Positions 27,334 to 35,471 of a DNA stretch of 64,000 nt are shown in pieces. How positions within the stretch are numbered: the first letter of the stretch is position 1; the number at the start of each line of letters is the position of its first letter. The notes below the pieces were generated by a model. That model worked only from the letters and a program-made list of their open reading frames with translations, had not been told where the DNA came from and did not search any database. The translations under genes were made by a program, and so were the position numbers. Source of the stretch: Tritonibacter horizontis (GTDB lineage Bacteria > Pseudomonadota > Alphaproteobacteria > Rhodobacterales > Rhodobacteraceae); the NCBI RefSeq assembly GCF_001518015.1, contig NZ_LPUY01000074.1, positions 62,001 through 126,000 of the forward strand, in the 5' to 3' direction.

Positions 27334-28557
27334 CTAAGCGGGTGCGACGGTTTCCTCGACCCGCGCCATCCAGATCATGGTGACAAAGGCAAGGATCGCA
27401 GTGCAAAGAACGCCGCCGACCATCGGCACAATGGTCCCGTCGAACAGTAGTCCGATTGGCGATGCCAGAAGAGCGGCAGCAACGGTCGAAATCGCTCCCA
27501 TGACCGAAGCCGCCATGCCAGCGATGTGGCCCATCGGCTCCATCGCGATGGCGTTCAAGTTCCCGAGGGTCAGGCCGACCATGAAGAACACGCTGGTTTG
27601 CCAGGCGACGAAAATGTAGAAGACCAGAGGGTCCGAGATTGGCACGCTGGTCAGCATGAACATCAGGCCACTGCCGATGATCTGCACGCCAAGCGCCCAG
27701 GTTACCATCCGCCGCATTCCAACCCGCCCGACAAGGGACGCATTCAAAAAACTGGCCGAGCCGGCAAGAAGCGCGACGACCATGAACCAGACCGGAAAAC
27801 TCTCTGCGCGATCATAGACCACTTCGTAGACAGGTTGAATCATGATGATGATGGTAAACAACATGGTCATGCAGAAGGTCTGAGCCAGGATCGACAGGCG
27901 AACAGTCGGATGCCGGACCATTTCACTAAGCGCGGCAATAAGATGCGGCAAACGAAACGGCCGTCGGTCCGATTTTTTCAAAGGCTCTTCGAGGCGAATT
28001 CCCATCCAGAGGACTGTCAGGACGGAAAACAGCGCAAAAGCTGCAAAGATCCCGCGCCAGTTTGAAATCGCAATGATCCCACTCCCCAGCAAGGGCGCAA
28101 ATGCGGGTACCAGCGTAAAGATCATCATTGCAAGTGACATGATCCGTGCCATGTCGCGGCCAACGTAGAGGTCCCGCACGATGGCGATTGCAACGACCCG
28201 CGGAGCTGCGGCGCCTAGTCCCATAAGAACCCGTGAGAAAAGAATGGTTTCCAAGGACTGGCTAAAGTAGCTGGCCAGGGCGCCAAGGCAATACAGCGCC
28301 GCCCCGACATAGATGACAGGCTTGCGCCCAAACGCATCCGAGAGCGGCCCGGTAAAGAACGTGCCAACGCCCATCCCGATGACAAACGACGTGACGATCA
28401 ACTGCGCGCGATTTATATCTGTCGGACTTAGCGCGGCACCGATTTCCGGCAACGCGGGCAACATCGCGTCGATGGAAAAGGCGATTGTGGCAAACATCAT
28501 CGCTATCATGGCAATGAATTCACCTTGGCGGAGGGGTGGCTTGCGTGTGACGATCAT
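27334..28557 (-). CDS. Bcr/CflA-type multidrug MFS transporter
   Basis: 407-residue, 12-helix major-facilitator drug:proton antiporter. The Bcr/CflA subfamily is suggested by FSIDAMLPALPEIGAAL in helix 1 and by the loop motif GPLSDAFGRKPVIYVG; helix 4 begins with SRVLMGLGAAAPRVVAIAIVRD. ATG 28557 follows GGGAGAGG at good distance, so I prefer it to the upstream in-frame start at 28596. It stands alone; the 190 bases before it presumably carry its promoter. Substrate unknown. Confidence 0.9.
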   Translation of the reverse strand: MIVTRKPPLRQGEFIAMIAMMFATIAFSIDAMLPALPEIGAALSPTDINRAQLIVTSFVIGMGVGTFFTGPLSDAFGRKPVIYVGAALYCLGALASYFSQSLETILFSRVLMGLGAAAPRVVAIAIVRDLYVGRDMARIMSLAMMIFTLVPAFAPLLGSGIIAISNWRGIFAAFALFSVLTVLWMGIRLEEPLKKSDRRPFRLPHLIAALSEMVRHPTVRLSILAQTFCMTMLFTIIIMIQPVYEVVYDRAESFPVWFMVVALLAGSASFLNASLVGRVGMRRMVTWALGVQIIGSGLMFMLTSVPISDPLVFYIFVAWQTSVFFMVGLTLGNLNAIAMEPMGHIAGMAASVMGAISTVAAALLASPIGLLFDGTIVPMVGGVLCTAILAFVTMIWMARVEETVAPA

Positions 28558-28747
28558 TTCATAACCTCTCCCGGTGACATGAACGAGCGCGAACACCGCC
28601 CTCCAGATCTGTCACCGGTGAGATGCCGCTAACATGGAAAATCGAGACCGAAAAGTTGTTAATCTGTTAAATGTGCGCACATACATCTGTGCATAGGAAG
28701 ACAGCAAGGTCCGCCGCCAACAGATCAAACAGTTTTCTCGCGAACTA

Positions 28748-29443
28748 TTAGTGCGTTGTGGGGCTTTCTTCTTCTGAAGGTTGCTGCGCGCTGCCCAATT
28801 GTTCGCGGATATCGACAATAACCTGTGCCCAGACTTCAGGCGGTTGCGCTCCGGGGATGACGTGCTGATTGGCGACGATAAAGGTTGGAACGGAGGAAAC
28901 GCCCATTTTGCGGGAATGGCTGTCACGGTTCTGAATGTCTTCGATATCATTCTCGCTGGCCAAAAGCTTTGTCACCACGTCCCGCTCCATCCCGGCAGCG
29001 GCTGCAATGTCAGCCAGAACAGCATGATCGCCAATATCCTTGCCGTCGACGAAATAGGCCTGGAATAGGCCATCAACAACCGGAGACTGTTTCGCTTCGA
29101 GCCCTGCCCAGTGGATCAGCCGGTGGGCGTCAACCGTGTTCGGGGTTCGTTTCATGGCCTCGAAATCAATGTTCACTCCGGCTGTCTCAGCGTGTTCCGC
29201 GATCTGAGCATAGACCCGTACTGCATTGTCTTTGCCTCCGAATTTCGTTTCAAGATAGGTGCGCCGATCCATACCCGAAGCAGGCATATCGGGATTGAGC
29301 TGAAAGGGGTGCCATTCGATCACGAAGGGCGCATCCGGGTATTCAGCCAGGGCGCGGTCCAGTTGGCTTTTGCCAATATAGCACCACGGGCAAATTGGGT
29401 CAGACAGAATGTCGAGTTTCACGTAAGGCAAGCTGTCAGTCAT
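28748..29443 (-). CDS. DsbA-family FrnE-like oxidoreductase
   Basis: 231-residue thioredoxin-fold protein of the FrnE/2-hydroxychromene-2-carboxylate isomerase group, with the redox motif CPWC near residue 18 (DPICPWCYIG) and cis-proline segment GVSSVPTFIV near residue 186. No signal peptide, so it acts in the cytoplasm. It starts three bases after the acyl-CoA ligase stop with GAGGA inside that gene end, so the two form an operon. Whether it is a disulfide isomerase or a glutathione-dependent isomerase in aromatic metabolism is open. Confidence 0.88.
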   Translation of the reverse strand: MTDSLPYVKLDILSDPICPWCYIGKSQLDRALAEYPDAPFVIEWHPFQLNPDMPASGMDRRTYLETKFGGKDNAVRVYAQIAEHAETAGVNIDFEAMKRTPNTVDAHRLIHWAGLEAKQSPVVDGLFQAYFVDGKDIGDHAVLADIAAAAGMERDVVTKLLASENDIEDIQNRDSHSRKMGVSSVPTFIVANQHVIPGAQPPEVWAQVIVDIREQLGSAQQPSEEESPTTH

Positions 29444-29446
29444 CAG

Positions 29447-30955
29447 TCAGTCCTCGAACAGATCAGGCAGGGAGCGCCGCAGGAGTTTCCCGTTGGCGTT
29501 GGTTGGGAAGTTGGCCAGTCTTACATAGGCCTTTGGCTGTTTGTACGCGGCCAGGGTGTGTTCTGCAAAACGCCGGAGGTCTTTTTCAGTCACGTCTGCG
29601 CGACCGTTGAAGAAGCCGACGAGGATAAAGACGCCGGGTTTGACCTCAACCTGTGAGGCGGCAAATTGTGTGACGCCATCGCAGTTTGCGAAAGCATGTT
29701 CAACCTCCAGTGGAGACAGGCGAAAACCGCCGGCGTTCATCATGTCGTCATTGCGCCCCGCATAGCAGATTTGACCAGATGCGCTCATTGTTCCCAGATC
29801 GCCGGTCAGGAACCAATCCCCCTGGAACCGTGCGCGTGTCTCTTCTTCGGCGTCGATATACCCAAGCATCAGGCCTGGGTCGTCTTTGTGAACCGCAATT
29901 GTCCCGACGGTATCGTGCGGGACTGGACCTGTCTCCCCCAGGATCGCTATGCGCCGCCCGGATTGTGGGGCGCCCATTGCGCCCGTTTCTGCCGGTCGAT
30001 GCGGCGATGCCGAAATGAAGGTAGAGCATTCAGACATACCAAATGCTTCGTAGATCGGAGTTCCAACCTTGCGATGCCAGTGTTCATTGATTTCCGGGGA
30101 TAGTTTTTCACCAGCGGTCAGCCCATGGCGGAGCATCGGCAGATCAGGTAAGGTGTCTGACTTTAATATTTTTCTATAAACACCCGGAACCGCTGCGAAT
30201 ATTGTCGCATCTGTTCGTCTCATAAGGTCGGGGAGGGTGGCGATATCCGTCCCAGATTGCGGCACAATCGCGGTTGCGCCTTCAGAGAGCGGATCCATGA
30301 TGCCGGTTCCCAGAGTGAAGGTCCAGTTGAACGCGCCAGCGTGCATCAGGCGATCGTCCGGTCCCAGGTCATACCAATCCCGCACCATCATCTGGCGTGC
30401 CCAGACCGCCCGGTGAGCGTGGCCGACCGCCCTTGGGGTTCCGCCGGTACCGGAAGTGTAGACGATATATGCCAATCGCTCCGGATCGCCCAATTCAAAA
30501 GTCCAGGGCGGGGCCGCGCGCATCGAACGAATATGGTCGAGAGAGATCTCTCTGGCGTGGGGAACAGAGGCGATCTCCGGATCGCGCAGGATCCCGGCCG
30601 GCCGCAGCTCCGATACAATTCGCGCGACGTCTTGCTGAGTGAGCTGCGCAGAGGTTGGTACAGGCACCAACCCAGCCGCAATGGCGGCGAGAAATACGAG
30701 TGGGAAATCGACAGAATTCCCAAGACGCATCAGCAGAATATCGCCCGGTTTGAAGCCTGCGGTGCGAAACCCAGTTGCAATGCCGAGCACGGCGTCATTG
30801 ACCTCGCGGTACGTCCAAACCGTGTCTGAGGCCTGACCCGCAATGACAAGTGCCGGATGCTCTGCACGAACAGCCGCATGTCGGAGGACATGAGCCGCAA
30901 GGTTGAATGGGGCAGGGCATGGCGGCGGGCGCCCTTGGTCATAAATGGAAAGCAT
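29447..30955 (-). CDS. AMP-dependent acyl-CoA synthetase (benzoate-CoA-ligase-like)
   Basis: 502-residue ANL-superfamily ligase that adenylates a carboxylic acid and transfers it to CoA. Motifs in order: VYTSGTGGTPRAVGHAHRA (P-loop, about 167), YEAFGMSE, WFLTGDLG, and NANGKLLRRSL with the catalytic lysine near the C-terminus. The short N-terminus and overall look resemble benzoate/aryl-CoA ligases, but the acid is not determinable. AGGTTAGG lies about ten bases upstream of ATG 30955. It is transcribed with the FrnE-like gene and divergently from the XRE-cupin regulator, which probably controls it. Confidence 0.85.
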   Translation of the reverse strand: MLSIYDQGRPPPCPAPFNLAAHVLRHAAVRAEHPALVIAGQASDTVWTYREVNDAVLGIATGFRTAGFKPGDILLMRLGNSVDFPLVFLAAIAAGLVPVPTSAQLTQQDVARIVSELRPAGILRDPEIASVPHAREISLDHIRSMRAAPPWTFELGDPERLAYIVYTSGTGGTPRAVGHAHRAVWARQMMVRDWYDLGPDDRLMHAGAFNWTFTLGTGIMDPLSEGATAIVPQSGTDIATLPDLMRRTDATIFAAVPGVYRKILKSDTLPDLPMLRHGLTAGEKLSPEINEHWHRKVGTPIYEAFGMSECSTFISASPHRPAETGAMGAPQSGRRIAILGETGPVPHDTVGTIAVHKDDPGLMLGYIDAEEETRARFQGDWFLTGDLGTMSASGQICYAGRNDDMMNAGGFRLSPLEVEHAFANCDGVTQFAASQVEVKPGVFILVGFFNGRADVTEKDLRRFAEHTLAAYKQPKAYVRLANFPTNANGKLLRRSLPDLFED

Positions 30956-30997
30956 ATGATTTGCCTAACCTGCGATGCGAATTTGAGCAAGTCAGCG

Positions 30998-31026
30998 TTG
31001 CAAGGAACAACACGCGGTCCTATAGG
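30998..31026 (+). promoter_or_regulatory. candidate sigma70 promoter of the XRE-cupin gene
   Basis: TTGCAA (30998-31003), a 17-base spacer, then TATAGG (31021-31026). The expected transcript start, about seven bases later, falls on the A of the ATG at 31033, so the mRNA could be leaderless. The site lies in the 77-base gap shared with the divergent ligase, so regulator binding could affect both genes. Confidence 0.4.
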
Positions 31027-31032
31027 ATCTTT

Positions 31033-31656
31033 ATGGAAGAGCGTGATCCCAAAAAACTGATTTCAATTGCTCATGCGAATGGCGACGAGAGTACTCCGGA
31101 GCCACTGGACCTGGGCGCGCGGGTGCGTGAGTTGCGCAAGCAACGGGATTGGACGCTGGAACATGCCGCAAACCAGGCGGGTCTTGCGCGTTCCACCTTG
31201 TCCAAAATCGAGAATGGGCAGATGTCACCAACCTATGATGCGCTCAAAAAGCTCGCGGTTGGTCTGGAAATCTCGGTGCCTCAGTTGTTTACACCGCCGC
31301 AGCGCGATCAAGTCAACGGTCGCATGACGGTGACAAAGTTTGGTGAAGGCTCGGCCCATGCCACTGCAACCTACGAACACGAACTGCTGGCCGATGGGTT
31401 AACACGCAAGAACATGCTGCCATATCGGGCTCGGGTGCGGGCCCGGACGCTGGATGAATTTGACGGCTGGGTACGCCACGACGGCGAGGAATTCCTCTAT
31501 GTGCTCACGGGGGTCATAAAACTATTTACCGAGTTTTATGAGCCGGTAGAAATGCGTCGCGGTGATAGTGCGTATTACGATGGGGCAATGGGCCACAACG
31601 TGGTTTCGTTGAGCTCTGACGACGCCACCATTCTCTGGGTCACGTCCCTGGTCTAG
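31033..31656 (+). CDS. XRE-family regulator with cupin sensor domain
   Basis: 207 residues: an XRE helix-turn-helix (about 28-85; TLEHAANQAGLARSTLSKIENG) and a C-terminal cupin (about 125-205) with the metal-type residues H149, E153 and H188 in RHDGEEFLYVLTG and GDSAYYDGAMGHN. Such regulators sense small metabolites and often repress neighbouring catabolic genes. The frame is open 42 codons upstream, but ATG 31033 is chosen because AGGAT precedes it and the upstream part overlaps the divergent ligase. Probable regulator of the acyl-CoA ligase/FrnE operon. Confidence 0.88.
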   Translation: MEERDPKKLISIAHANGDESTPEPLDLGARVRELRKQRDWTLEHAANQAGLARSTLSKIENGQMSPTYDALKKLAVGLEISVPQLFTPPQRDQVNGRMTVTKFGEGSAHATATYEHELLADGLTRKNMLPYRARVRARTLDEFDGWVRHDGEEFLYVLTGVIKLFTEFYEPVEMRRGDSAYYDGAMGHNVVSLSSDDATILWVTSLV

Positions 31657-31665
31657 GCTGAAGCC

Positions 31666-31908
31666 TCAGAGATGTGTGGCGTGGTGATCGCTTGGGATAA
31701 GCTCTGCGCGCAAGCTCTCCATATACAGAAAGTCGTCAATCTCTTCTCGGGCTTCCGTGAGGGAAATGCCCTGGGCCGAGGCAAGCGCCGCGACAAAGGC
31801 ATCGCTTTGGGTGACCGGGCAGAGCGAAGTGTCCATGCTCATACCAGGAAAGCGCTGTCGCAGGCGCGGAAGGCTCGTGGTCAGGTCGAATTCGGTCCAA
31901 TTCGTCAT
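31666..31908 (-). CDS. small hypothetical protein
   Basis: 80 residues from ATG 31908 (MTNWTEFDLTTSLPRLRQRF), which has GAGGG at good spacing; a TTG at 31935 is in frame. No signal peptide or membrane helix; acidic middle (SLTEAREEIDDFLYMESL) likely helical. I do not recognise a family. It converges with the XRE-cupin gene, nine bases away. Codon use looks like its neighbours, supporting a real gene. Confidence 0.6.
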   Translation of the reverse strand: MTNWTEFDLTTSLPRLRQRFPGMSMDTSLCPVTQSDAFVAALASAQGISLTEAREEIDDFLYMESLRAELIPSDHHATHL

Positions 31909-32454
31909 CTTGGCCCTCGGGTCATTGGGATACAATCCGAAACTCTGATACCCACGTTAGCAAGAAAAGATATAGGTGTCAGCGTTTCTTGAAGCTTTTG
32001 CAAAATTCCGCTGGCAGTTGCAGTTCTGTTGCAAGATCAAATTCACATTTGTGGCTGTCAGCGCTTGCGTCTGTGTTTCGACCGGAGAATGAGAAACACC
32101 ACTCAGTACACTGAAAAAAAACATTAAAATGGCTGAGTCCGGGCGCGTTGTAGCGGTCTGGTTTCAGACCGTGACATCACTCCAAACCATTCAGAAACAT
32201 AGCGTAAAATGACTGTTTGAGGGGATGGGCCGGGGCGCAATAGATGCGCGATCAATCTCCCCAGCGATGCAACAGGTTCAGAATCTCACCCATGTGATTC
32301 CTGTTCGCTACGGCAAAGCCTGCGTTCAGCTTACCTCAATCAGCGAGCCTCCCGGTGGTCGTCAGTATCGCGAACATCTCGAACAATTTTTTGGCTGCGG
32401 ATGCGGCGAAAACCGGCCACGTCGGGCCGGCTCTCAGTTCATTTGGCGGCCAGT
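31909..32454. other. gene-free stretch
   Basis: About 545 bases between two minus-strand genes without a recognised gene. A small hairpin, CGGTCT-GGTTTC-AGACCG near 32153, has no T-run. An open frame of 77 codons on the plus strand (32225-32458) has no ribosome site or recognisable similarity and runs into the next gene, so I do not call it. The right-hand half could be the worn remains of a gene, but I cannot name one. Confidence 0.45.
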
Positions 32455-34281
32455 TTAGTCGGCAGCGGACCACCAGACTTCTGGCATGAAATGTATCCCG
32501 TCCCCGTAGATCGGAAGGGATTCGGGCAGCTTCATATTGGCATCATGGGCGATCCGGCTTGTCGCGTATTGCCAGATTGGGATCACATAGCGACCCGACG
32601 TCAGGATGCGATCCAACCCTCGGGTGGCGGCCTGAAACTCCTCAGAAGAGCTGGTGGTCAGCATATGCCGGATCATGGCCTCCGCAGCGGGGCTGTTCAT
32701 GCCCATCAGGTTGCGCGAGCCGGGCGCGTCGGCCCCTTCGCTGCCCCAATAGAGCATCTGTTCGTTGCCAGGGCTGAGCGATAGGGCACGACGGAAAAAG
32801 GTCAGATCGAAATCATAGGTGTCCTGGCGTTCCACGTATTGCGCGCCATCGACAAGTTCCGTTGTCAGCGAAATACCAAGCCGTTCCAGCGCTTTTGCGT
32901 AGATCTCCACTGCTTTTTGCATTTCCTCTTCGCCGAGGTTGCCGTGTTGAAGGAGAACGCGCAGCTCGAGTGGCTCGCCATCAGCGTTTCGCAGGCGACC
33001 GTCGGAGATTGTCCAGCCTGCCTCTTCGAGAGAGGCGCGGGCGCGGCGCAAATTCTCCCGGTTGCGCTCGCTGCCGTCGCTTACGGGCAGCTCATATCCT
33101 TCGATTGCACCCGGCAAAAGCGTGTCTTTGAAGGGCTCCAGAAGTTCCAGCACCCGACCGGTGGCGGCACCGGACCCCATCGCCAGGTAGGAGTTTGAAA
33201 AATAGGATGTGATCCGCGGCAAATTCCCGCCGGTCAGCGTGTCGTTGATGAACTCAAAGTTAAACGCTTCGATCAGGGCTTGGCGCACACGCCAGTCGTC
33301 CAGCGGCGCGCGCCGTGTGTTCATCACCAGGCCAGTCATCCCCGATGGGGTTTGATCTGGAATTTCGGTCTTGACAACGGCGCCATCCTGCACGCGTGCA
33401 AAGCTGTAGTCGGTCTCCCACTTTGCGGCATTGAATTCACGCACGGCGGAAAGCTCGCCTGCTTTGAACGCTTCAAACAGAACGGTTTGGTCGCCAAAAT
33501 ACTCTAGGCGCATTTCGTCGAAGTTGTTGGTGCCACGGCGCAGAGCAAGTGAATTGCCCCAATAATCGGGGTCACGGCTAAATGTGATGGAGCGCCCGAG
33601 TTCAAAATCGCTGACAATATAGGGGGCGGTGCCAATCGGCACCTCGCTCGGGTCGGCATCCGCAAAGGCGACACCGTCCCACTGCTGCTTTTTCAACACC
33701 GGGCGCAAACCCGCGATCAGCGCAAGCTCTCGGTCCGTATCATTGAAGGTCAGTCGCAGACTGCGCGGGCCGGTCTGTTCGATCTTGTCGATCTTGGTCC
33801 AGAACCCGCGATACCGCAGATTGCCTTCGGTCCCAAGAGTTTCATAGGACCAAATCACATCCTCGACGGTCACCGGGGTGCCGTCGGAAAAGGTTGCTTC
33901 GGGTCTGAGGGTGAATTCCACCCAGGACCGGTCCTCGGGCGTTTCTATCGATTCGGCCAGCAATCCGTACAGGGAGAAGGGTTCGTCGTAGGAGCGGCCC
34001 ATCAAACTTTCATAGGCCCAGAAGCGCAATTGCCAGGGCGGGGTGCCCTTTACGACAAACGGGTTGACGGAGTCAAAGCTGCCCAGATTTCCAAACACGA
34101 TGGTCCCGCCCTTGGGCGCATCGGGGTTTACATAGGGAAGTGCGGTGAAGCCTGGTGGGAGCGCCGGAACGCCATACATGGCTATGCCATGGGATGATTC
34201 TGCGGTTGCAGAAGACACGCCTGCAAGAAGTGCGATTCCACATGCCGCCAACCGAATCCGAGAGAAAAATACTAGTCTCAT
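32455..34281 (-). CDS. YejA-like extracellular solute-binding protein (family 5)
   Basis: 608-residue periplasmic binding protein for an oligopeptide-type ABC importer. Signal peptide of about 27 residues ending SSATA. The mature start, HGIAMYGVPALPPGFTALPYVNPDAPKGG in pieces, is the hallmark of YejA/microcin-C-type binding proteins, followed by the family-5 core (VTVEDVIWSYETL; RVRQALIEAFNFEF). No permease or ATPase genes lie beside it, so it is an orphan that must work with a transporter encoded elsewhere. The ligand is probably a peptide or peptide-like compound. Confidence 0.9.
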   Translation of the reverse strand: MRLVFFSRIRLAACGIALLAGVSSATAESSHGIAMYGVPALPPGFTALPYVNPDAPKGGTIVFGNLGSFDSVNPFVVKGTPPWQLRFWAYESLMGRSYDEPFSLYGLLAESIETPEDRSWVEFTLRPEATFSDGTPVTVEDVIWSYETLGTEGNLRYRGFWTKIDKIEQTGPRSLRLTFNDTDRELALIAGLRPVLKKQQWDGVAFADADPSEVPIGTAPYIVSDFELGRSITFSRDPDYWGNSLALRRGTNNFDEMRLEYFGDQTVLFEAFKAGELSAVREFNAAKWETDYSFARVQDGAVVKTEIPDQTPSGMTGLVMNTRRAPLDDWRVRQALIEAFNFEFINDTLTGGNLPRITSYFSNSYLAMGSGAATGRVLELLEPFKDTLLPGAIEGYELPVSDGSERNRENLRRARASLEEAGWTISDGRLRNADGEPLELRVLLQHGNLGEEEMQKAVEIYAKALERLGISLTTELVDGAQYVERQDTYDFDLTFFRRALSLSPGNEQMLYWGSEGADAPGSRNLMGMNSPAAEAMIRHMLTTSSSEEFQAATRGLDRILTSGRYVIPIWQYATSRIAHDANMKLPESLPIYGDGIHFMPEVWWSAAD

Positions 34282-34361
34282 TTTGAGAACAATCCTGCGC
34301 TGCCCTTATTTTCATATGTCATGACGCTATCTGCGCGCGCGGGACAATTCAAACTTTTAGC

Positions 34362-34390
34362 TTGGAGCGAGGCCGGAAATTGCTTATAAC
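34362..34390 (+). promoter_or_regulatory. candidate sigma70 promoter of a small RNA
   Basis: TTGGAG (34362-34367), exactly 17 bases, then TATAAC (34385-34390). No plus-strand open frame begins downstream before the terminator at 34444, so the predicted product is a short non-coding transcript. Confidence 0.5.
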
Positions 34391-34396
34391 GGTGTC

Positions 34397-34471
34397 ACTG
34401 CTCGATAGGTTTCTTGCCTGTATGAAACCTGCCTCAATAACTGACGCCCGCTTCGTGCGGGCGTTTTTTTT
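34397..34471 (+). ncRNA. candidate small RNA, about 75 nt
   Basis: The predicted transcript starts at about 34397 and ends in the T-run of the terminator at 34444-34471. It contains a 7-bp hairpin, AGGTTTC (34407-34413) with GAAACCT (34424-34430) around a 10-base loop, then a short single-stranded stretch, then a rho-independent terminator. No plus-strand gene lies upstream for 2.7 kb, so the terminator is unexplained by any coding transcript. I recognise no named RNA family. Hfq is encoded in the same window. Inference from layout only. Confidence 0.5.
34444..34471 (+). terminator. intrinsic terminator
   Basis: ACGCCCGC and GCGGGCGT pair over a 5-base loop (TTCGT), followed directly by eight Ts. 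Textbook plus-strand rho-independent terminator with no upstream plus-strand coding gene, hence the small RNA call. Confidence 0.85.
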
Positions 34472-34630
34472 AGGGTATTACGATCTCTGATCGCCGCCGC
34501 TACGGGCTGCATTGGCGATCAGACGCCGCCAGGCGGGTCTGACATTTCCCCACAGATTGGACGTTTATTTCGCGGCTGCAGCATGCGAAGCTATGGCGCG
34601 AAACGTCCTATTCAGCTGAGGGGAGAAGTC

Positions 34631-35404
34631 ATGTCAGTCGTAGGTAAAACCGCAGTGGTCACGGGGTCCAATTCAGGGATCGGGCTCGGGGTCGCCCGGG
34701 AGCTGGCGCGCGCCGGGATCAATGTTGTCTTGAATTCCTTTTCGGATACAGAAGAAGACCACGCTCTGGCTGCGGACCTTGCCAAGGAAACAGGGGTAGA
34801 GGTCCGATATATTCAGGCGGATATGTCCAAACCGGCCGACTGCCGCGCCCTGATCGAAAAGGCTGGCCGCTGTGATATCCTTGTCAACAACGCCGGGATC
34901 CAGCATGTCGCGCCGATCGACCAGTTTCCGACCGAAAAATGGGATGCGATCATTGCGATCAACCTCAGTTCCGCCTTTCATACCACCGCCGCAGCCTTGC
35001 CGAAAATGCGCGCTGCGGGTTGGGGACGGGTGGTCAATATCGCCTCTGCCCATGGGTTGACCGCGTCCCCGTTCAAATCCGCATATGTCGCGGCCAAACA
35101 CGGGATCGTCGGTATGACGAAAGCCGTCGCGCTGGAGACCGCAGAGGAGCCGATCACCTGCAATGCCGTTTGCCCCGGCTATGTCCTGACCCCGTTGGTC
35201 GAAGCGCAAATCCCCGACACAATGGAGAAATACAACATGGGGCGCGATGAGGTCATCAAAAAGGTGATGTTGGAGCGTCAACCCTCGCGGGAGTTTGCAA
35301 CGGTCGAGCAGCTGGGCGGCACGGTGAACTTCCTCTGCTCTGACGCCGCAGCGCAGATCACAGGTACAACGATCAGCGTCGACGGCGGTTGGACCGCGCT
35401 TTGA
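34631..35404 (+). CDS. 3-hydroxybutyrate dehydrogenase
   Basis: 257-residue short-chain dehydrogenase oxidising 3-hydroxybutyrate to acetoacetate, a step in polyhydroxybutyrate and ketone-body use. Motifs: TGSNSGIGLG cofactor loop, NNAGIQHVAP, catalytic SAYVAAKHG (Tyr-x3-Lys), and CPGYVLTPLVEAQIPD, which is typical of bacterial 3-hydroxybutyrate dehydrogenases. ATG 34631 is preceded by GAGGGGAGA; the 16 codons before it are not family-like. The patatin gene follows 67 bases on and may be in the same transcript. Confidence 0.9.
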   Translation: MSVVGKTAVVTGSNSGIGLGVARELARAGINVVLNSFSDTEEDHALAADLAKETGVEVRYIQADMSKPADCRALIEKAGRCDILVNNAGIQHVAPIDQFPTEKWDAIIAINLSSAFHTTAAALPKMRAAGWGRVVNIASAHGLTASPFKSAYVAAKHGIVGMTKAVALETAEEPITCNAVCPGYVLTPLVEAQIPDTMEKYNMGRDEVIKKVMLERQPSREFATVEQLGGTVNFLCSDAAAQITGTTISVDGGWTAL

Positions 35405-35471
35405 TATGAACGCAGGGGCCGACAGCTGTTGTCCCCTGCCATCTGCGGACCTTTGAACCGGGAGAGAGTGA

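Noticed and set aside
32153-32170. Hairpin CGGTCT/AGACCG as a terminator
   Set aside because: Only six base pairs and no T-run.
32225-32458. 77-codon plus-strand frame in the gene-free stretch
   Set aside because: No ribosome site or similarity, and it overlaps the end of the YejA-like gene.
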